A stretch of 64,000 bases of DNA from Azospirillum brasilense (GTDB taxonomy: Bacteria; Pseudomonadota; Alphaproteobacteria; Azospirillales; Azospirillaceae), in contig NZ_VITH01000004.1 of the NCBI RefSeq assembly GCF_007827815.1, positions 248,001 to 312,000 of the forward strand. The letters run 5' to 3'. Below, piece by piece: positions 8,137 through 15,993 of the stretch. Position 1 is the first letter of the stretch, and each line of letters starts with the position of its first letter. Made by a program: the position numbers and the translations under genes. The notes beneath the pieces were generated by a model, which saw only the letters and a program-made list of their open reading frames with translations, made no database searches and had not been told where the DNA came from.

Positions 8137-8847
8137 TCAGGCCGTCGGATACAAACGCCGGAACCCGTCGGTCACCCGCGACACCACCGCCGGATCGCGG
8201 TCACGCCAATAGCGGGGGTCCCGCATCAGCGCCTGCAGTTCCGCCTCCCCGCCGGCGGAGGGTGCGCCGGCCGGCATGGACAGGGCGGCGGGCTCGCCGC
8301 CGGTCATCATCCGGTGCAGCGCCATCACCCCCTCATAGGTGGTCGACAGCCCCTCCACCGCGGCCGGCGGCAGGTTCTTCACCGCCCAGGCGTGGAGCTG
8401 CCGCGACACCTCCCGCCAACGCTCGGCTCCGCCGAACTGGGCGGACAGCCGTTCGACCTCGCGCTCCGCCTGGAACTCGGCGGCCAGTTCCTGGATCAGC
8501 GGGACCAGCCGCTCGGCGGCGAGGTCGTAGACGAGCTGCGCCTGCTCCGGCGTGAAGCCGGCGCCATGCAGGCGGCCGTTGATCGCCGGATCCGGCTCGA
8601 ACAGCCCGTGGTCGCAGGCGATGCAATAACCCTCCGGCCCATCCGGCACGCCCGGCGCCCTCAGCAGGTCGGGCCGCTCGTCATCACCGGAAGCGGGGGC
8701 GGACAGCTTGCGCTCCAGCTCCAGATAAGACTTCAGAAGCGCTTCGACGCGCACCGCACCGGTCCCCGGATCGCGGAACTTCTCAGGCACCGCCGGAGCG
8801 GCGGGTAAGGCGCCGGGAACGGGCGAGGTCAGCAAATTGTCGGCCAT
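8137..8847 (-). CDS. Phage capsid assembly scaffolding protein
   Basis: A 236-residue, strongly helical and acidic protein that follows portal and Bbp19-like genes on the same strand. The central part (EQAQLVYDLAAERLVPLIQELAAEFQAEREVERL, residues about 97-130, given here as key helical blocks AAERLVPLI and EFQAEREVE) and the short basic C-terminal helix (DRDPAVVSRVTDGFRRLYP) match the architecture of podoviral scaffolding proteins. Those are rod-like and bind coat protein through a basic C-terminal helix. An AAGGAG ribosome site lies at the right distance upstream. In related phages the capsid gene would follow immediately; here it is displaced by 3.4 kb. Confidence 0.72.
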   Translation of the reverse strand: MADNLLTSPVPGALPAAPAVPEKFRDPGTGAVRVEALLKSYLELERKLSAPASGDDERPDLLRAPGVPDGPEGYCIACDHGLFEPDPAINGRLHGAGFTPEQAQLVYDLAAERLVPLIQELAAEFQAEREVERLSAQFGGAERWREVSRQLHAWAVKNLPPAAVEGLSTTYEGVMALHRMMTGGEPAALSMPAGAPSAGGEAELQALMRDPRYWRDRDPAVVSRVTDGFRRLYPTA

Positions 8848-8872
8848 GGATAGCTCCTTATCGATGAAAGAC

Positions 8873-9145
8873 TCAGGCGCCCTGCCCGCGGGCGGCCAGG
8901 GCGAGGATCAGGGCGACCAGACGGCGCTGGCCCTCCAGGTCGCGCAGCGCGGCGTCGGAGGCGTCGGGGCCGAGCGTGCGGTCCAGCGTCATGGCTTTCA
9001 GCGTGTCCAGCACCCGCGCCCCGTCCGGCCCGGCGAAGCAGCGGGCGAAGCTGGGCGCCGGGTCGCCGGCCGGGACGGCCCCGGCGGGCGGCACGCCCTC
9101 CAGCCAGCCCCACCCGCCGGTGTTCCAGTCCGCCGGATCAGCCAT
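8873..9145 (-). CDS. Bbp19-like phage protein
   Basis: A 90-residue protein whose C-terminal two thirds (FARCFAGPDGARVLDTL, then MTLDRTLGPDASDAALRDLEGQR, then LVALILALA) fits the small Bbp19-type domain found between portal and scaffold in many podovirus-like prophages. Its function is not established. The start chosen is the ATG at 9145, overlapping the portal stop by 8 bases; the longer reading frame upstream lies inside the portal gene and is not used. A 25-base gap separates it from scaffold. Confidence 0.72.
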   Translation of the reverse strand: MADPADWNTGGWGWLEGVPPAGAVPAGDPAPSFARCFAGPDGARVLDTLKAMTLDRTLGPDASDAALRDLEGQRRLVALILALAARGQGA

Positions 9146-10652
9146 GGGACGCCTCCGCCCGCACCAGCTTGGCGGGCACGCCGAAGGCCTCGCCCAGCCA
9201 GCGCGCGGTCGCCGCGACGTCGACCGTGGACAGCGCCTCCGGACCGAGCTGCCGCGCGGTGTCCAGCCAGCGCAGCGTCGCCTGGACGTCCCGCTGCGCC
9301 TGCGCCTGGGCCAGCGGGGAGCGGTGCTGCAGCGCGACCGTGCGCCCGTCCACCGCGATGTCCGGGATTTCGCCACGGCGGCGCAGAATGCCGACGGCGC
9401 GCAGCACCAGCGGGGTCAGCAGCTCCGCCTGCAGCCGCCCGTAGGTCGCGCCGAGCAGCCGGGCCATCTCGGCGGAGCGTTCGACGACCTCCGTGGCGGT
9501 CATCCGCGGCTGGTCCAGCGGCCCCAGCCGGTCGGTGAGCAGCGCGTGGCGGATGCGCGCCCGCAAGTCGTCGAGCACGAGCTGCGACACATCGAACCGC
9601 CCGGGGTTGGCGAGCGGCGTCAGCCCGGCCGAGCCCACCGCCTTGGGGATGATCGTCCCCGGCACCAGCCGGATGGTGGCGGGGTTCAGCACGCCGTCGT
9701 CGTCGGCCTGCCAGATGCCGGTGACGGCGACCGAGGCGTTCTTCAGCACCAGCTCGACCACCTTGTTGGCGGTCTTGATGTCGGGCAGCGCCTTCATCAC
9801 CGGCGACCGGCCATAGGTCTCCCCCGGTGCCTTCAACCAACGGAAGTTGATGAACGGCGATTGCGCGAAGCGCCCCTCGGCCAGCGTGGCGGGATCGGCC
9901 AGCCCGCTGTCCAGCACCACCGTCCAGCGGTAGGCCAGCCCGTCCGGCAGCACCGCCTCGACGAGCGGAAAGCGGCTGTCCGGCTCCGCGGCGCCGCGTT
10001 CCCGCACCTCGTCCGGCAGGGCGGCTCCGGGAAAGCGGCGTTCGATCTGGGCCAGCGTCGCCTCGCTGCGCCGGAAGGTGCCGTCCAGCCGCCCGTCCGC
10101 CCCCTCCTCCAGCACCGCCTCGGCCAGCGGCACCGCGGTGAAGCGCAGGCTGGACGCACCGCCGGGCGGCGCCTCCTCCATCAGCAGGCAGGCGGTGCCC
10201 ACCGTCACCAGATCGAGGAAGGCTTGATGGATTTCGACGGCGAAGTTGGAGCGGTCGACATGCGCCTGCAGGATGCCGGCGGCGCGGTCGAGCATCGGGG
10301 CCACGCGGTCGCGCTCCCCGTCCGGCAGCGACGGGCCGGGCTGCAGCCCGAACCAGCGCGACCAGGGCGGGGTCAGCTCGGCCAGCAGGCTGGCGGCGAG
10401 CTGCTCCACGGCGTCCGGCGCGGTCCCGTCGAACAGCCGGTCCACCCGCCGCTCGCCGGGGGTACCGCCGCCGCGGAAGGGCTGCCCGTTGGGCAGGGCG
10501 TGGTCGTAGCAATCCTGCCAGTGGCTTTCCCAGACCGACCGGCGCTCCCGCGCCGCCCGGTAGCGCTCCAGCAACCGCTCCGGCCCGTTCGGCGGGGCGG
10601 AGGTCTTGCCGCGCCGCCGGCCGCTCACACTGTCATTCAGGGTGTCGCTCAT
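9138..10652 (-). CDS. Phage portal (head-tail connector) protein
   Basis: A 504-residue protein of the podoviral head-tail connector family. Landmarks are LLERYRAARERRSVWESHWQD at the N-terminus, the DGTAPDAVEQLAASLLAELTPPWSRWF block near 75-100, the FINFRWLKAPGETYGRSPVMKALPDIK region near 270-297, and VLDDLRARIRHALLTDRL followed by RMTATEVVERSAEMARLLG near 365-405. These are classic positions in T7 gp8-like portals. The dodecameric portal forms the DNA entry and exit vertex. It follows the Pro-rich gene by 4 bases and overlaps the next gene by 8 bases. Confidence 0.92.
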   Translation of the reverse strand: MSDTLNDSVSGRRRGKTSAPPNGPERLLERYRAARERRSVWESHWQDCYDHALPNGQPFRGGGTPGERRVDRLFDGTAPDAVEQLAASLLAELTPPWSRWFGLQPGPSLPDGERDRVAPMLDRAAGILQAHVDRSNFAVEIHQAFLDLVTVGTACLLMEEAPPGGASSLRFTAVPLAEAVLEEGADGRLDGTFRRSEATLAQIERRFPGAALPDEVRERGAAEPDSRFPLVEAVLPDGLAYRWTVVLDSGLADPATLAEGRFAQSPFINFRWLKAPGETYGRSPVMKALPDIKTANKVVELVLKNASVAVTGIWQADDDGVLNPATIRLVPGTIIPKAVGSAGLTPLANPGRFDVSQLVLDDLRARIRHALLTDRLGPLDQPRMTATEVVERSAEMARLLGATYGRLQAELLTPLVLRAVGILRRRGEIPDIAVDGRTVALQHRSPLAQAQAQRDVQATLRWLDTARQLGPEALSTVDVAATARWLGEAFGVPAKLVRAEASHG

Positions 10653-10656
10653 CCCA

Positions 10657-11070
10657 TCACTCCCCCAGCAGGCGCTTGCGCAGCGGGACCAGCGCGCCGA
10701 CGTCGAGCGCGCCCCGCCAGGAGGTCTGGACCGTCCCCGCCCGTCCCCGGTTGCGCCGCTGGATCAGCGCCTCGGCGGCCTTGGCCGGGTCCTTTTCCTC
10801 CTCCGTCGCCGGAGCCGGGTCGGCCGGCTCGACGACGGGGGGCGGCGGGGGGGCGGGCACTTCCGCCACCGGGGCGGCGGGTTCGGGAAGCGGAGCCGTG
10901 TTCCACCAGGGCGTCGTGACGGGCGCCGGCGTCTCCACGGGAGGCGGGGCCGGGGTCGGTGCGGGCTCGGGGGCGGGCGCCGGCGGGGGTGGAGCGGCGA
11001 CGACGGGAGCGGGCTCCGGAGCAGGGGCGGACGGCGCGGATGGCCGCGGCGCCTTGAACAGGTTCGCCAT
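10657..11070 (-). CDS. Proline-rich phage protein with conserved C-terminal tail
   Basis: A 137-residue protein. Residues 8-95 are a low-complexity Pro/Ala/Val/Glu spacer (repeats such as PAPEPAP and PPPPVVEPA). The last 35 residues carry a short ordered motif (RRNRGRAGTVQTSWRGAL... PLRKRLLGE) of a kind seen in small phage proteins just upstream of the portal. The N-terminal MANLFKAP may also be ordered. The function is unknown; the layout suggests a tether with two small binding ends. It lies 4 bases upstream of the portal gene, so the two are surely co-transcribed. Confidence 0.65.
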   Translation of the reverse strand: MANLFKAPRPSAPSAPAPEPAPVVAAPPPPAPAPEPAPTPAPPPVETPAPVTTPWWNTAPLPEPAAPVAEVPAPPPPPVVEPADPAPATEEEKDPAKAAEALIQRRNRGRAGTVQTSWRGALDVGALVPLRKRLLGE

Positions 11071-11132
11071 GGGCGGGGGTTCCTCGGTCGTGACGGGACG
11101 GGGCGGCGGGAAGCAGGACGCGGCGGCGCGGA

Positions 11133-11558
11133 TCAGGATGCGGCGGGCCGTGTCAGCCGCCGGTAGAGCTGCCAGGGCGTCAGGACGCCGGGTGCGTGGA
11201 GACCCAGCAGGCGCTTGACCGCCTCAACGCAGGTGAAGGGCCCCCAGGGGGCCGGGCGGGTCAGGCCGCGCCGCACCGGCGCCGGGGTCACCGCCATGCC
11301 CAGCCCGCGGTACCAGCCCGGCAGGTCGAAGGCGGCGGGGAGGTCGAGGACCGACACGTCGGTGAAGGGCGACAGCGGATCGACGATCACCCAGCGGCGC
11401 CCGTCGTGCAGCAGCGCGAAGCAGTGGCGGAATCCCGGTTTCAGAAGGCGCAGCCACCACAGCTCCGCCTCGCCACGGAAGACCACCCAGGCGCGCGGCG
11501 AGTCCCCTTGCGTCCGGCAGGGCCCCATATGGCACGACGGCGGCATCGGCGTGCTCAC
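11133..11558 (-). CDS. Phage accessory protein, possible permuted papain-fold enzyme
   Basis: A 141-residue protein. The start is a GTG at 11558 whose bases overlap the stop of the preceding gene (GTGA), a typical coupled junction. Visible motifs are FRHCFALL.DG near residue 45, a central IVDPLS, and GPFTCVEAVKRLLGL...VLTPWQLYRRL near the C-terminus. A His-containing strand first and a Cys at the start of a helix later, followed by a TP..L motif, is the order seen in circularly permuted papain-fold (YiiX/YaeF-like) enzymes. That would suggest a peptidase or amidase acting in lysis or head maturation. This assignment is an inference from motif order only. Confidence 0.6.
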   Translation of the reverse strand: MSTPMPPSCHMGPCRTQGDSPRAWVVFRGEAELWWLRLLKPGFRHCFALLHDGRRWVIVDPLSPFTDVSVLDLPAAFDLPGWYRGLGMAVTPAPVRRGLTRPAPWGPFTCVEAVKRLLGLHAPGVLTPWQLYRRLTRPAAS

Positions 11559-11920
11559 TGGACGATGCCCTTCTCGCGCAGCACCGGGCGGAGCCGCTCG
11601 AACGCCTCCCGCCACAGGGTGTGGGCGCGCTGTTCGCGATACCGCGCCGGGTCCGGCGCCATCAGGCGACGCCCGTAATGGACCAGCACATGCAGGTGAT
11701 CGCGGATCAGCAGACGGCGGCGGTACAGCCGGTCCACCGCGCTCAGCACGTCGCCGGGCTCGCACGGGCGCTGGACCAGCCCCTTCCCGGCGGCGATGCG
11801 CGCCCCGGCGGCCTTGGCGTCCTGCGCCTGGACCGACCAGAACCACGCCTCCTCCGCGCTGCCGAACGGTTCCCCGACGGCGTCGGACAGGACCATGGAC
11901 ATGTTGCGGCGTTGGACCAT
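11555..11920 (-). CDS. Phage-cassette leading protein of unknown function
   Basis: A 121-residue protein and the first gene of the minus-strand phage operon, with its start 195 bases from the divergent repressor gene. The sequence is helical and rich in Trp and Arg (EEAWFWSVQAQDAKAAGARIAAG; PCEPGDVLSAVDRLYRRRLL; HLHVLVHYGRR; LWREAFERLRPVLREKGIV). I do not recognise the family. Its place, right after the switch region and before the structural genes, would fit a late-gene activator or antiterminator, but nothing in the sequence proves that. It overlaps the next gene by 4 bases. Confidence 0.6.
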   Translation of the reverse strand: MVQRRNMSMVLSDAVGEPFGSAEEAWFWSVQAQDAKAAGARIAAGKGLVQRPCEPGDVLSAVDRLYRRRLLIRDHLHVLVHYGRRLMAPDPARYREQRAHTLWREAFERLRPVLREKGIVQ

Positions 11921-12014
11921 GCGCGGGCCTCCCTCGGAATTGCAGCTTTTGCGTTCGCGGGCGCAGCTTCGCTCTCGGGCGGAGCGCCGGATGGGCCGCG
12001 GCGCGCGCGGCTGG

Positions 12015-12027
12015 CGAACACATGTTC
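12015..12027. promoter_or_regulatory. LexA-like palindromic operator between repressor and phage operon
   Basis: The sequence CGAACACATGTTC contains a perfect dyad, GAACA-CA-TGTTC. It fits the Gram-positive-type LexA box pattern CGAAC-N4-GTTC and differs from the alphaproteobacterial GTTC-N7-GTTC direct repeat. It lies in the 195-base region between the S24 repressor (plus) and the phage operon (minus), the place expected for an operator of that repressor. The assignment is inferred from symmetry and position. Confidence 0.6.
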
Positions 12028-12093
12028 ACGTTATGTACTGATTGAAGTCCTTCGTCAAGGAAAATATGAATAGGTTCCTAGGGACGGCTTTCC

Positions 12094-12109
12094 GTGATTA
12101 TGTGATTAT
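12094..12109. repeat. Tandem 8-bp direct repeat just before the repressor gene
   Basis: GTGATTAT occurs twice back to back, ending 6 bases before the repressor ATG. It leaves no normal ribosome-binding sequence, so the repressor may be translated from a leaderless or weakly initiated message. Alternatively, the repeat may be a binding site. Confidence 0.6.
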
Positions 12110-12115
12110 CCTCCC

Positions 12116-12748
12116 ATGCTGAAACATGCGGACATCTGGCGGGCGATCGACCGCCTCGCGGCCCAGCACGGGCTGTCGGCCTCCGGGCTCGCGCGGCGCG
12201 CGGGGCTGGACCCGACGACCTTCAACAAGAGCAAGCGGACCACCGGCGACGGCAAGCTCCGCTGGCCCTCGACGGAGAGCGTGTCCAAGGTTCTGGAGGC
12301 GACCGGCGCGTCGCTGTCGGAATTCGTCAGCTTGGTCGGCGATTCCGCCGGCGCGGGTTCGCTGCAGCGGGTGCCGGTCATCGGCTACGCGCAGGCGGGC
12401 AACGCCGGCTTCTTCGACGATGCCGGCTTCCCCTCGGGCGTGGGCTGGGACGAGCTTCTGTTCCCCAGCATCGGCGATCCGCACGCCTACGCGCTGGAGA
12501 TCGCCGGGGACAGCATGGACCCCGTCTACCGCGACGGCGACACCATCATCGTCTCGCCCGCCGCACAGATCCGGCGCAACGACCGCGTCGTCGTCCGCAC
12601 CAAGGGCGGCGAGGTGATGGCGAAGCAACTCGTCCGCGAAACCGCCACGAAGATCGAGCTGATCTCCATCAACCGCGCCCATCCGGACCGCAGCATCCCG
12701 CGCGCCGAGGTCGCCTGGATGGCCCGCATCGTCTGGGCGAGCCAGTAA
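12116..12748 (+). CDS. S24/LexA-like self-cleaving HTH repressor
   Basis: A 210-residue protein with an N-terminal HTH (LAAQHGLSASGLARRAGLDPTTFNKSKR, about 14-41, key residues in LSASGLARRAGL) and a C-terminal S24 peptidase domain. The predicted self-cleavage bond is Ala94-Gly95 in YAQAG. The nucleophile is Ser133 in GDSMDP and the general base is Lys170. Their 37-residue spacing equals that of Ser119 and Lys156 in E. coli LexA. This is the CI/LexA design that is inactivated by RecA filaments after DNA damage. It reads away from the minus-strand phage operon and shares its promoter region, so it most likely silences that operon. A chromosomal regulator of other targets is the alternative. Confidence 0.88.
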   Translation: MLKHADIWRAIDRLAAQHGLSASGLARRAGLDPTTFNKSKRTTGDGKLRWPSTESVSKVLEATGASLSEFVSLVGDSAGAGSLQRVPVIGYAQAGNAGFFDDAGFPSGVGWDELLFPSIGDPHAYALEIAGDSMDPVYRDGDTIIVSPAAQIRRNDRVVVRTKGGEVMAKQLVRETATKIELISINRAHPDRSIPRAEVAWMARIVWASQ

Positions 12749-12822
12749 GAGCCAGCCGCGCGGCACACCGTCCTAGGATACTTTTCCTTTACAGCATTGG
12801 CGGAAGGGTTTAGCGTCCGGCC

Positions 12823-13137
12823 ATGACCGGAATCGCAAGATCACATCCTCGTCCGTCGCTTCTGGAAGAGCTGGAACGCCGTCACGACGACGCACCGCCC
12901 CGTGGTGCGCTGCGGACGGCGGTTCTCCATGGGGTGGAGCGCTGCGCCACGCTGACCCACGCCGCCGCGCTTCGCCTGCACGACCGTCTGGCCGCGGAGG
13001 CCCGCCGCGGCACGGCACAACGCCGCCGCACCCTGCCCGCCGGCCGGACCGCCAGCGACGTCTGGCTGGCCCGCCTCGCCGCGTCGCTGACCCATCACCG
13101 CAACGCCGCCAGCGCGCTGGTCCGCGACGGCGGTTGA
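12823..13137 (+). CDS. Small Arg/Ala-rich protein of unknown function
   Basis: A 104-residue protein that follows the repressor by 74 bases on the same strand. It is rich in Arg, Ala, Leu and His, with helical stretches (LLEELERRHDD; AALRLHDRLAAEARRG; SDVWLARLAASLTHHRNAA). It has no signal peptide, membrane segment or known motif. A short AT-rich tract upstream (CTTTTCCTTTA at about 12780) may contain its promoter. It could be an accessory gene of the phage control region or an unrelated small host gene. Confidence 0.5.
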   Translation: MTGIARSHPRPSLLEELERRHDDAPPRGALRTAVLHGVERCATLTHAAALRLHDRLAAEARRGTAQRRRTLPAGRTASDVWLARLAASLTHHRNAASALVRDGG

Positions 13138-13164
13138 GCCTGGGGTGAACCGGCGGCGCGGCTC

Positions 13165-13755
13165 TCAGGTCGCCGGAGGAGTGCCGGTCCCGCCGGGAGC
13201 CGAGACCGCCCCGTCCACGGCGCCCTCCATGGCGGCGGGCGCGGTCCGCGCCTTCCTTGCGCGCGGCTTGCGAACCGGTGCAGCGGCAGACGGGGACACC
13301 GCCGGCGCAGCCGTGTCCTCCGCGGCCAAAGACTCGGAGGGTGCCGGCGTCTCCGCCCGCTCCGCGGCCTTCTTCAGCACCTTGCCCTTTGAAAAGCCGG
13401 CCTCGCGCAGGGCCGTCTTCAACTCTTCCCACGCCAAGCGAATGTCCGTGGCGAAGGCCCGCGCGTCGCCGTCGCGGTGGGTGCGGAAATACTCCGCCGC
13501 CGCGCGCATCTGGGCTGGCAGGGTTTCCGCCCCGGCGCGCACCGCCTCGTTGCGCAGGCGGTTGTGGCGCTCGTCCAGATAGGTGAGGATGTCCGACAGC
13601 TCCTCCGGCGTGCAGCTTTTCTGAAGCTTGTCGGTGACCGCGGGCGCGGCCTTGTCGATCTTCCCGACCAGCTCCGAGCGGCCGCGCTTCAGCTCCGGAT
13701 CGTAGACGGTGCGGATCACCTGGATCACGCGGCGCCGTTCGCGGAATTGCATCAT
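13165..13755 (-). CDS. Unknown protein with helical core and basic Ala/Pro-rich tail
   Basis: A 196-residue protein. The core (about 1-125) is helical and charged, with FRERRRVIQVIRTVYDP, SDILTYLDERHNRLRNEAV and RAFATDIRLAWEELKTALREAGFSKG. The remaining 70 residues are low-complexity with a basic patch (RKPRARKAR) that could bind nucleic acid. The start at ATG 13755 (or the adjacent ATG 13752) follows a strong purine-rich ribosome site (GAGGGGGGAG). A longer in-frame extension upstream has no ribosome site and is not used. I do not recognise the family. It is a monocistronic gene between the phage control region and the aminotransferase. Confidence 0.65.
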   Translation of the reverse strand: MMQFRERRRVIQVIRTVYDPELKRGRSELVGKIDKAAPAVTDKLQKSCTPEELSDILTYLDERHNRLRNEAVRAGAETLPAQMRAAAEYFRTHRDGDARAFATDIRLAWEELKTALREAGFSKGKVLKKAAERAETPAPSESLAAEDTAAPAVSPSAAAPVRKPRARKARTAPAAMEGAVDGAVSAPGGTGTPPAT

Positions 13756-13893
13756 CTCCCCCCTCAACATGAGTCCTTCGATGGACCGATTCACCGTTTC
13801 GAAGGAATCATGCCGCGGAACGGACCGCCTATCAAGCCGGTTTTCGGGCCGCATACCGCCCAAAAACCGGCGTTCCGGGTCATCCGAAGCGGA

Positions 13894-14742
13894 TCAGCGG
13901 AAGGCGAACTCCCAATAGAGCGCCCGCGCCCGCGCCGCCAGGGGACCGGGCTGCAGAGTACGCTTCTCGACGCGGGTGACCGGCACCACCTTCGCGTAGT
14001 TGCCGGTCGAGAACACCTCGTCCGCCTCCAGCACGTCGCGGGGGCTTAGGCTAGCCTCCTCCACCGCCACGCCGTCGTCGCGCAGCAGGGCGATCACGCG
14101 CTGGCGGGTGATGCCGTTGAGGAAGGTGCCGTTGTGCACCGGCGTGCGCACCACCCCGTCCTTGGCGATGAACAGGTTGGCCGTCGCGAACTCCGCCACG
14201 TTGCCGATGGGGTCGAGCATGATGGCGTTGTCGAAACCGCGCTCCCGCGCCTCCTTCAGCGCCAGCCCGGCGTTGGGGTAGAGGCAGGCGGCCTTGGCCT
14301 CGGTCGGCGCCATGTCCGGCACCGGGCGGCGGCGGCTGGACAGTCCGGCGGTGAAGCCCGCGGCGCTGGGCAGCGGCGCCTCGTAGACCGACAGGACGAA
14401 GCGCGTGCTCTCGGCGTCGGGCGCGACGAAGCCCTCCTCCGCGTAGAACATCGGCCGAATGTACAGCTCGGCCTCCTTGGGGAAGCGGCGGATGCCGTCC
14501 CAGCACAGCTCCTCGATCTCCCCGGCGGTCAGCATGGGGGCGAGGCCCATCACCTGGGCGGAGCGCACGACGCGGGCGCAGTGGCGGTCGAGGTCGGGGG
14601 CCACGCCCTGGAAGGCGCGGGCGCCGTCGAAAACGACCGAAGACAGCCAGAGCGCGTGAGTCATCGGGCCGACGATGGCGGGGTTGCCCGCGATCCATTC
14701 GCCCTGGATGTAGCTCAACGCCTGACCGGCCGTGCTGCCCAT
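13894..14742 (-). CDS. ilvE: Class IV aminotransferase, branched-chain type
   Basis: A 282-residue PLP enzyme. An N-terminal VVFDGARAFQG motif, RPMFYAEEGF, the PLP-lysine region (EAKAACLYPNAGLALKEARERGFDNAIMLD, key residues EAKA near 160), NVAEFATANLF and NGTFLNGITRQRVI are hallmarks of the IlvE/Dat family. The expected reaction is reversible transamination of branched-chain amino acids with 2-oxoglutarate. The start at 14742 has an AGGGAGAA ribosome site; an in-frame extension from 14805 lacks one. Many genomes carry several class IV paralogues, so the substrate is probable and not certain. Confidence 0.85.
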   Translation of the reverse strand: MGSTAGQALSYIQGEWIAGNPAIVGPMTHALWLSSVVFDGARAFQGVAPDLDRHCARVVRSAQVMGLAPMLTAGEIEELCWDGIRRFPKEAELYIRPMFYAEEGFVAPDAESTRFVLSVYEAPLPSAAGFTAGLSSRRRPVPDMAPTEAKAACLYPNAGLALKEARERGFDNAIMLDPIGNVAEFATANLFIAKDGVVRTPVHNGTFLNGITRQRVIALLRDDGVAVEEASLSPRDVLEADEVFSTGNYAKVVPVTRVEKRTLQPGPLAARARALYWEFAFR

Positions 14743-14895
14743 GATCTTCTCCCTTTTTGGCTTCGGGTTGGTTCTATCCGGATGGTTCGCTCCCTCGAAA
14801 AGCATACCCCCTCATCGCCGCCGGTCAACCTGCGCAGACGGGCCAGCCGGACGGTTGATGCAGGACACCCTCACCACACCGGGAGCGACCGACCC

Positions 14896-15099
14896 ATGGG
14901 CTGGACCTATTCGAGCGCCTTTCCGCAGCCGCTGCGCGCGGCCCCGCCCTTCCCGCCGCCGGGCCAGGACGTTCCCACCCCGGGCCCCCTGACCGACAAC
15001 CCGGACCTGCCGACCCCCGGCCCGCAGGAGGACATACCCTCCCCCCTGCCCAACGACGACCTGCCGCCGTCCCGGCCCACCGACCCGGACTTCGCCTGA
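14896..15099 (+). CDS. Tiny proline-rich protein
   Basis: A 67-residue frame starting MGWTYSSAFPQPLR, then a run of short Pro/Asp repeats (PTPGPLTDNPDLPTPGP, PSPLPNDDLPPSRP). The repeating x-P-x-P-G-P pattern with acidic residues and the in-frame stop just before a strong terminator support a real short gene. It has no signal peptide. It lies between the aminotransferase, which reads away from it, and the convergent sdhB. Function unknown. Confidence 0.5.
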   Translation: MGWTYSSAFPQPLRAAPPFPPPGQDVPTPGPLTDNPDLPTPGPQEDIPSPLPNDDLPPSRPTDPDFA

Positions 15100-15127
15100 G
15101 CCGCGACGCCGCCGAACGGCCAAAGAA

Positions 15128-15159
15128 AACGGGGCGCCCCCTTGCGGAGGCGCCCCGTT
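15128..15159. terminator. Bidirectional terminator between the small proline-rich gene and sdhB
   Basis: An 11-bp perfect stem (AACGGGGCGCC, 15128-15138, with its complement at 15149-15159) and a 10-base loop lie between two convergent genes. A-rich sequence on the left and TTCTTC on the right allow use on both strands. Confidence 0.8.
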
Positions 15160-15186
15160 CTTCATCGGTGAACCGAAACGGACGGA

Positions 15187-15963
15187 TCAGCGGCGCTGAA
15201 CCATCAGCTTCTTGATCTCGGCGATGGCCTTGGCCGGGTTCAGGCCCTTCGGGCACGCCTTGGTGCAGTTCATGATGGTGTGGCAGCGGTAGAGACGGAA
15301 CGGGTCCTCGAGGTTGTCGAGGCGCTCGCCCGTCATCTCATCGCGGCTGTCGACGATCCAGCGGTAGGCCTGGAGCAGGATCGACGGGCCGAGGTAGCGG
15401 TCGCCGTTCCACCAGTAGCTGGGGCAGGAGGTCGAGCAGCAGAAGCACAGGATGCACTCGTAGAGGCCGTCCAGCTTGGCGCGGTCCTCCGGCGACTGCA
15501 GGCGCTCGCGGCTCGGGGCCGGCGACTGCGACTGCAGCCACGGCTTGATCGAGGCGAGTTGGGCGTAGATGTGCTTCAGGTCGGGGACGAGATCCTTGAC
15601 CACCGGCATGTGCGGCAGCGGGTAGATCTTGACGTCGCCCTTCACCTCCTCGATGGCCTTCAGGCAGGCCAGCGTGTTGGTGCCGTCGATGTTCATCGCG
15701 CAGGACCCGCAGATGCCCTCGCGGCAGGAGCGCCGGAAGGTCAGGGTCGAGTCGATGTTGTTCTTGATGTAGATGATCGCGTCCAGGATCATCGGGCCGA
15801 ACTTGTCGAGGTCGACGACGTAGGTGTCGACCCGCGGGTTCTGCCCGTCATCCGGCGACCAGCGGTAGATCTTGAAGGTCTTCGCCCGCTTGGCGCCGCT
15901 GGCGGCGTTGATGGTCTTGCCGACGCCCACCTTGGAATTGGCGGGCAGGTTGAATTCGACCAT
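15187..15963 (-). CDS. sdhB: Succinate dehydrogenase iron-sulfur subunit
   Basis: A 258-residue electron-transfer subunit of complex II. The [2Fe-2S] cluster ligands are in [15 protein letters not shown] (about 80-94). The [4Fe-4S] and [3Fe-4S] ligands are in [17 protein letters not shown] and [17 protein letters not shown]. It carries electrons from the FAD of SdhA to ubiquinone at the SdhCD membrane anchor. It is the last gene of the sdhC-sdhD-sdhA-sdhB operon, 30 bases after sdhA, and is followed by a strong terminator. Length is normal for the family. Confidence 0.97.
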   Translation of the reverse strand: MVEFNLPANSKVGVGKTINAASGAKRAKTFKIYRWSPDDGQNPRVDTYVVDLDKFGPMILDAIIYIKNNIDSTLTFRRSCREGICGSCAMNIDGTNTLACLKAIEEVKGDVKIYPLPHMPVVKDLVPDLKHIYAQLASIKPWLQSQSPAPSRERLQSPEDRAKLDGLYECILCFCCSTSCPSYWWNGDRYLGPSILLQAYRWIVDSRDEMTGERLDNLEDPFRLYRCHTIMNCTKACPKGLNPAKAIAEIKKLMVQRR

Positions 15964-15993
15964 GGTTCGTATCCTTGCCTTGCTCTTGCCGCC

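Noticed and set aside
1..11920. Calling the region a complete functional prophage
   Set aside because: Integrase, replication and terminase genes are not visible and the left end is outside the window, so completeness cannot be judged.
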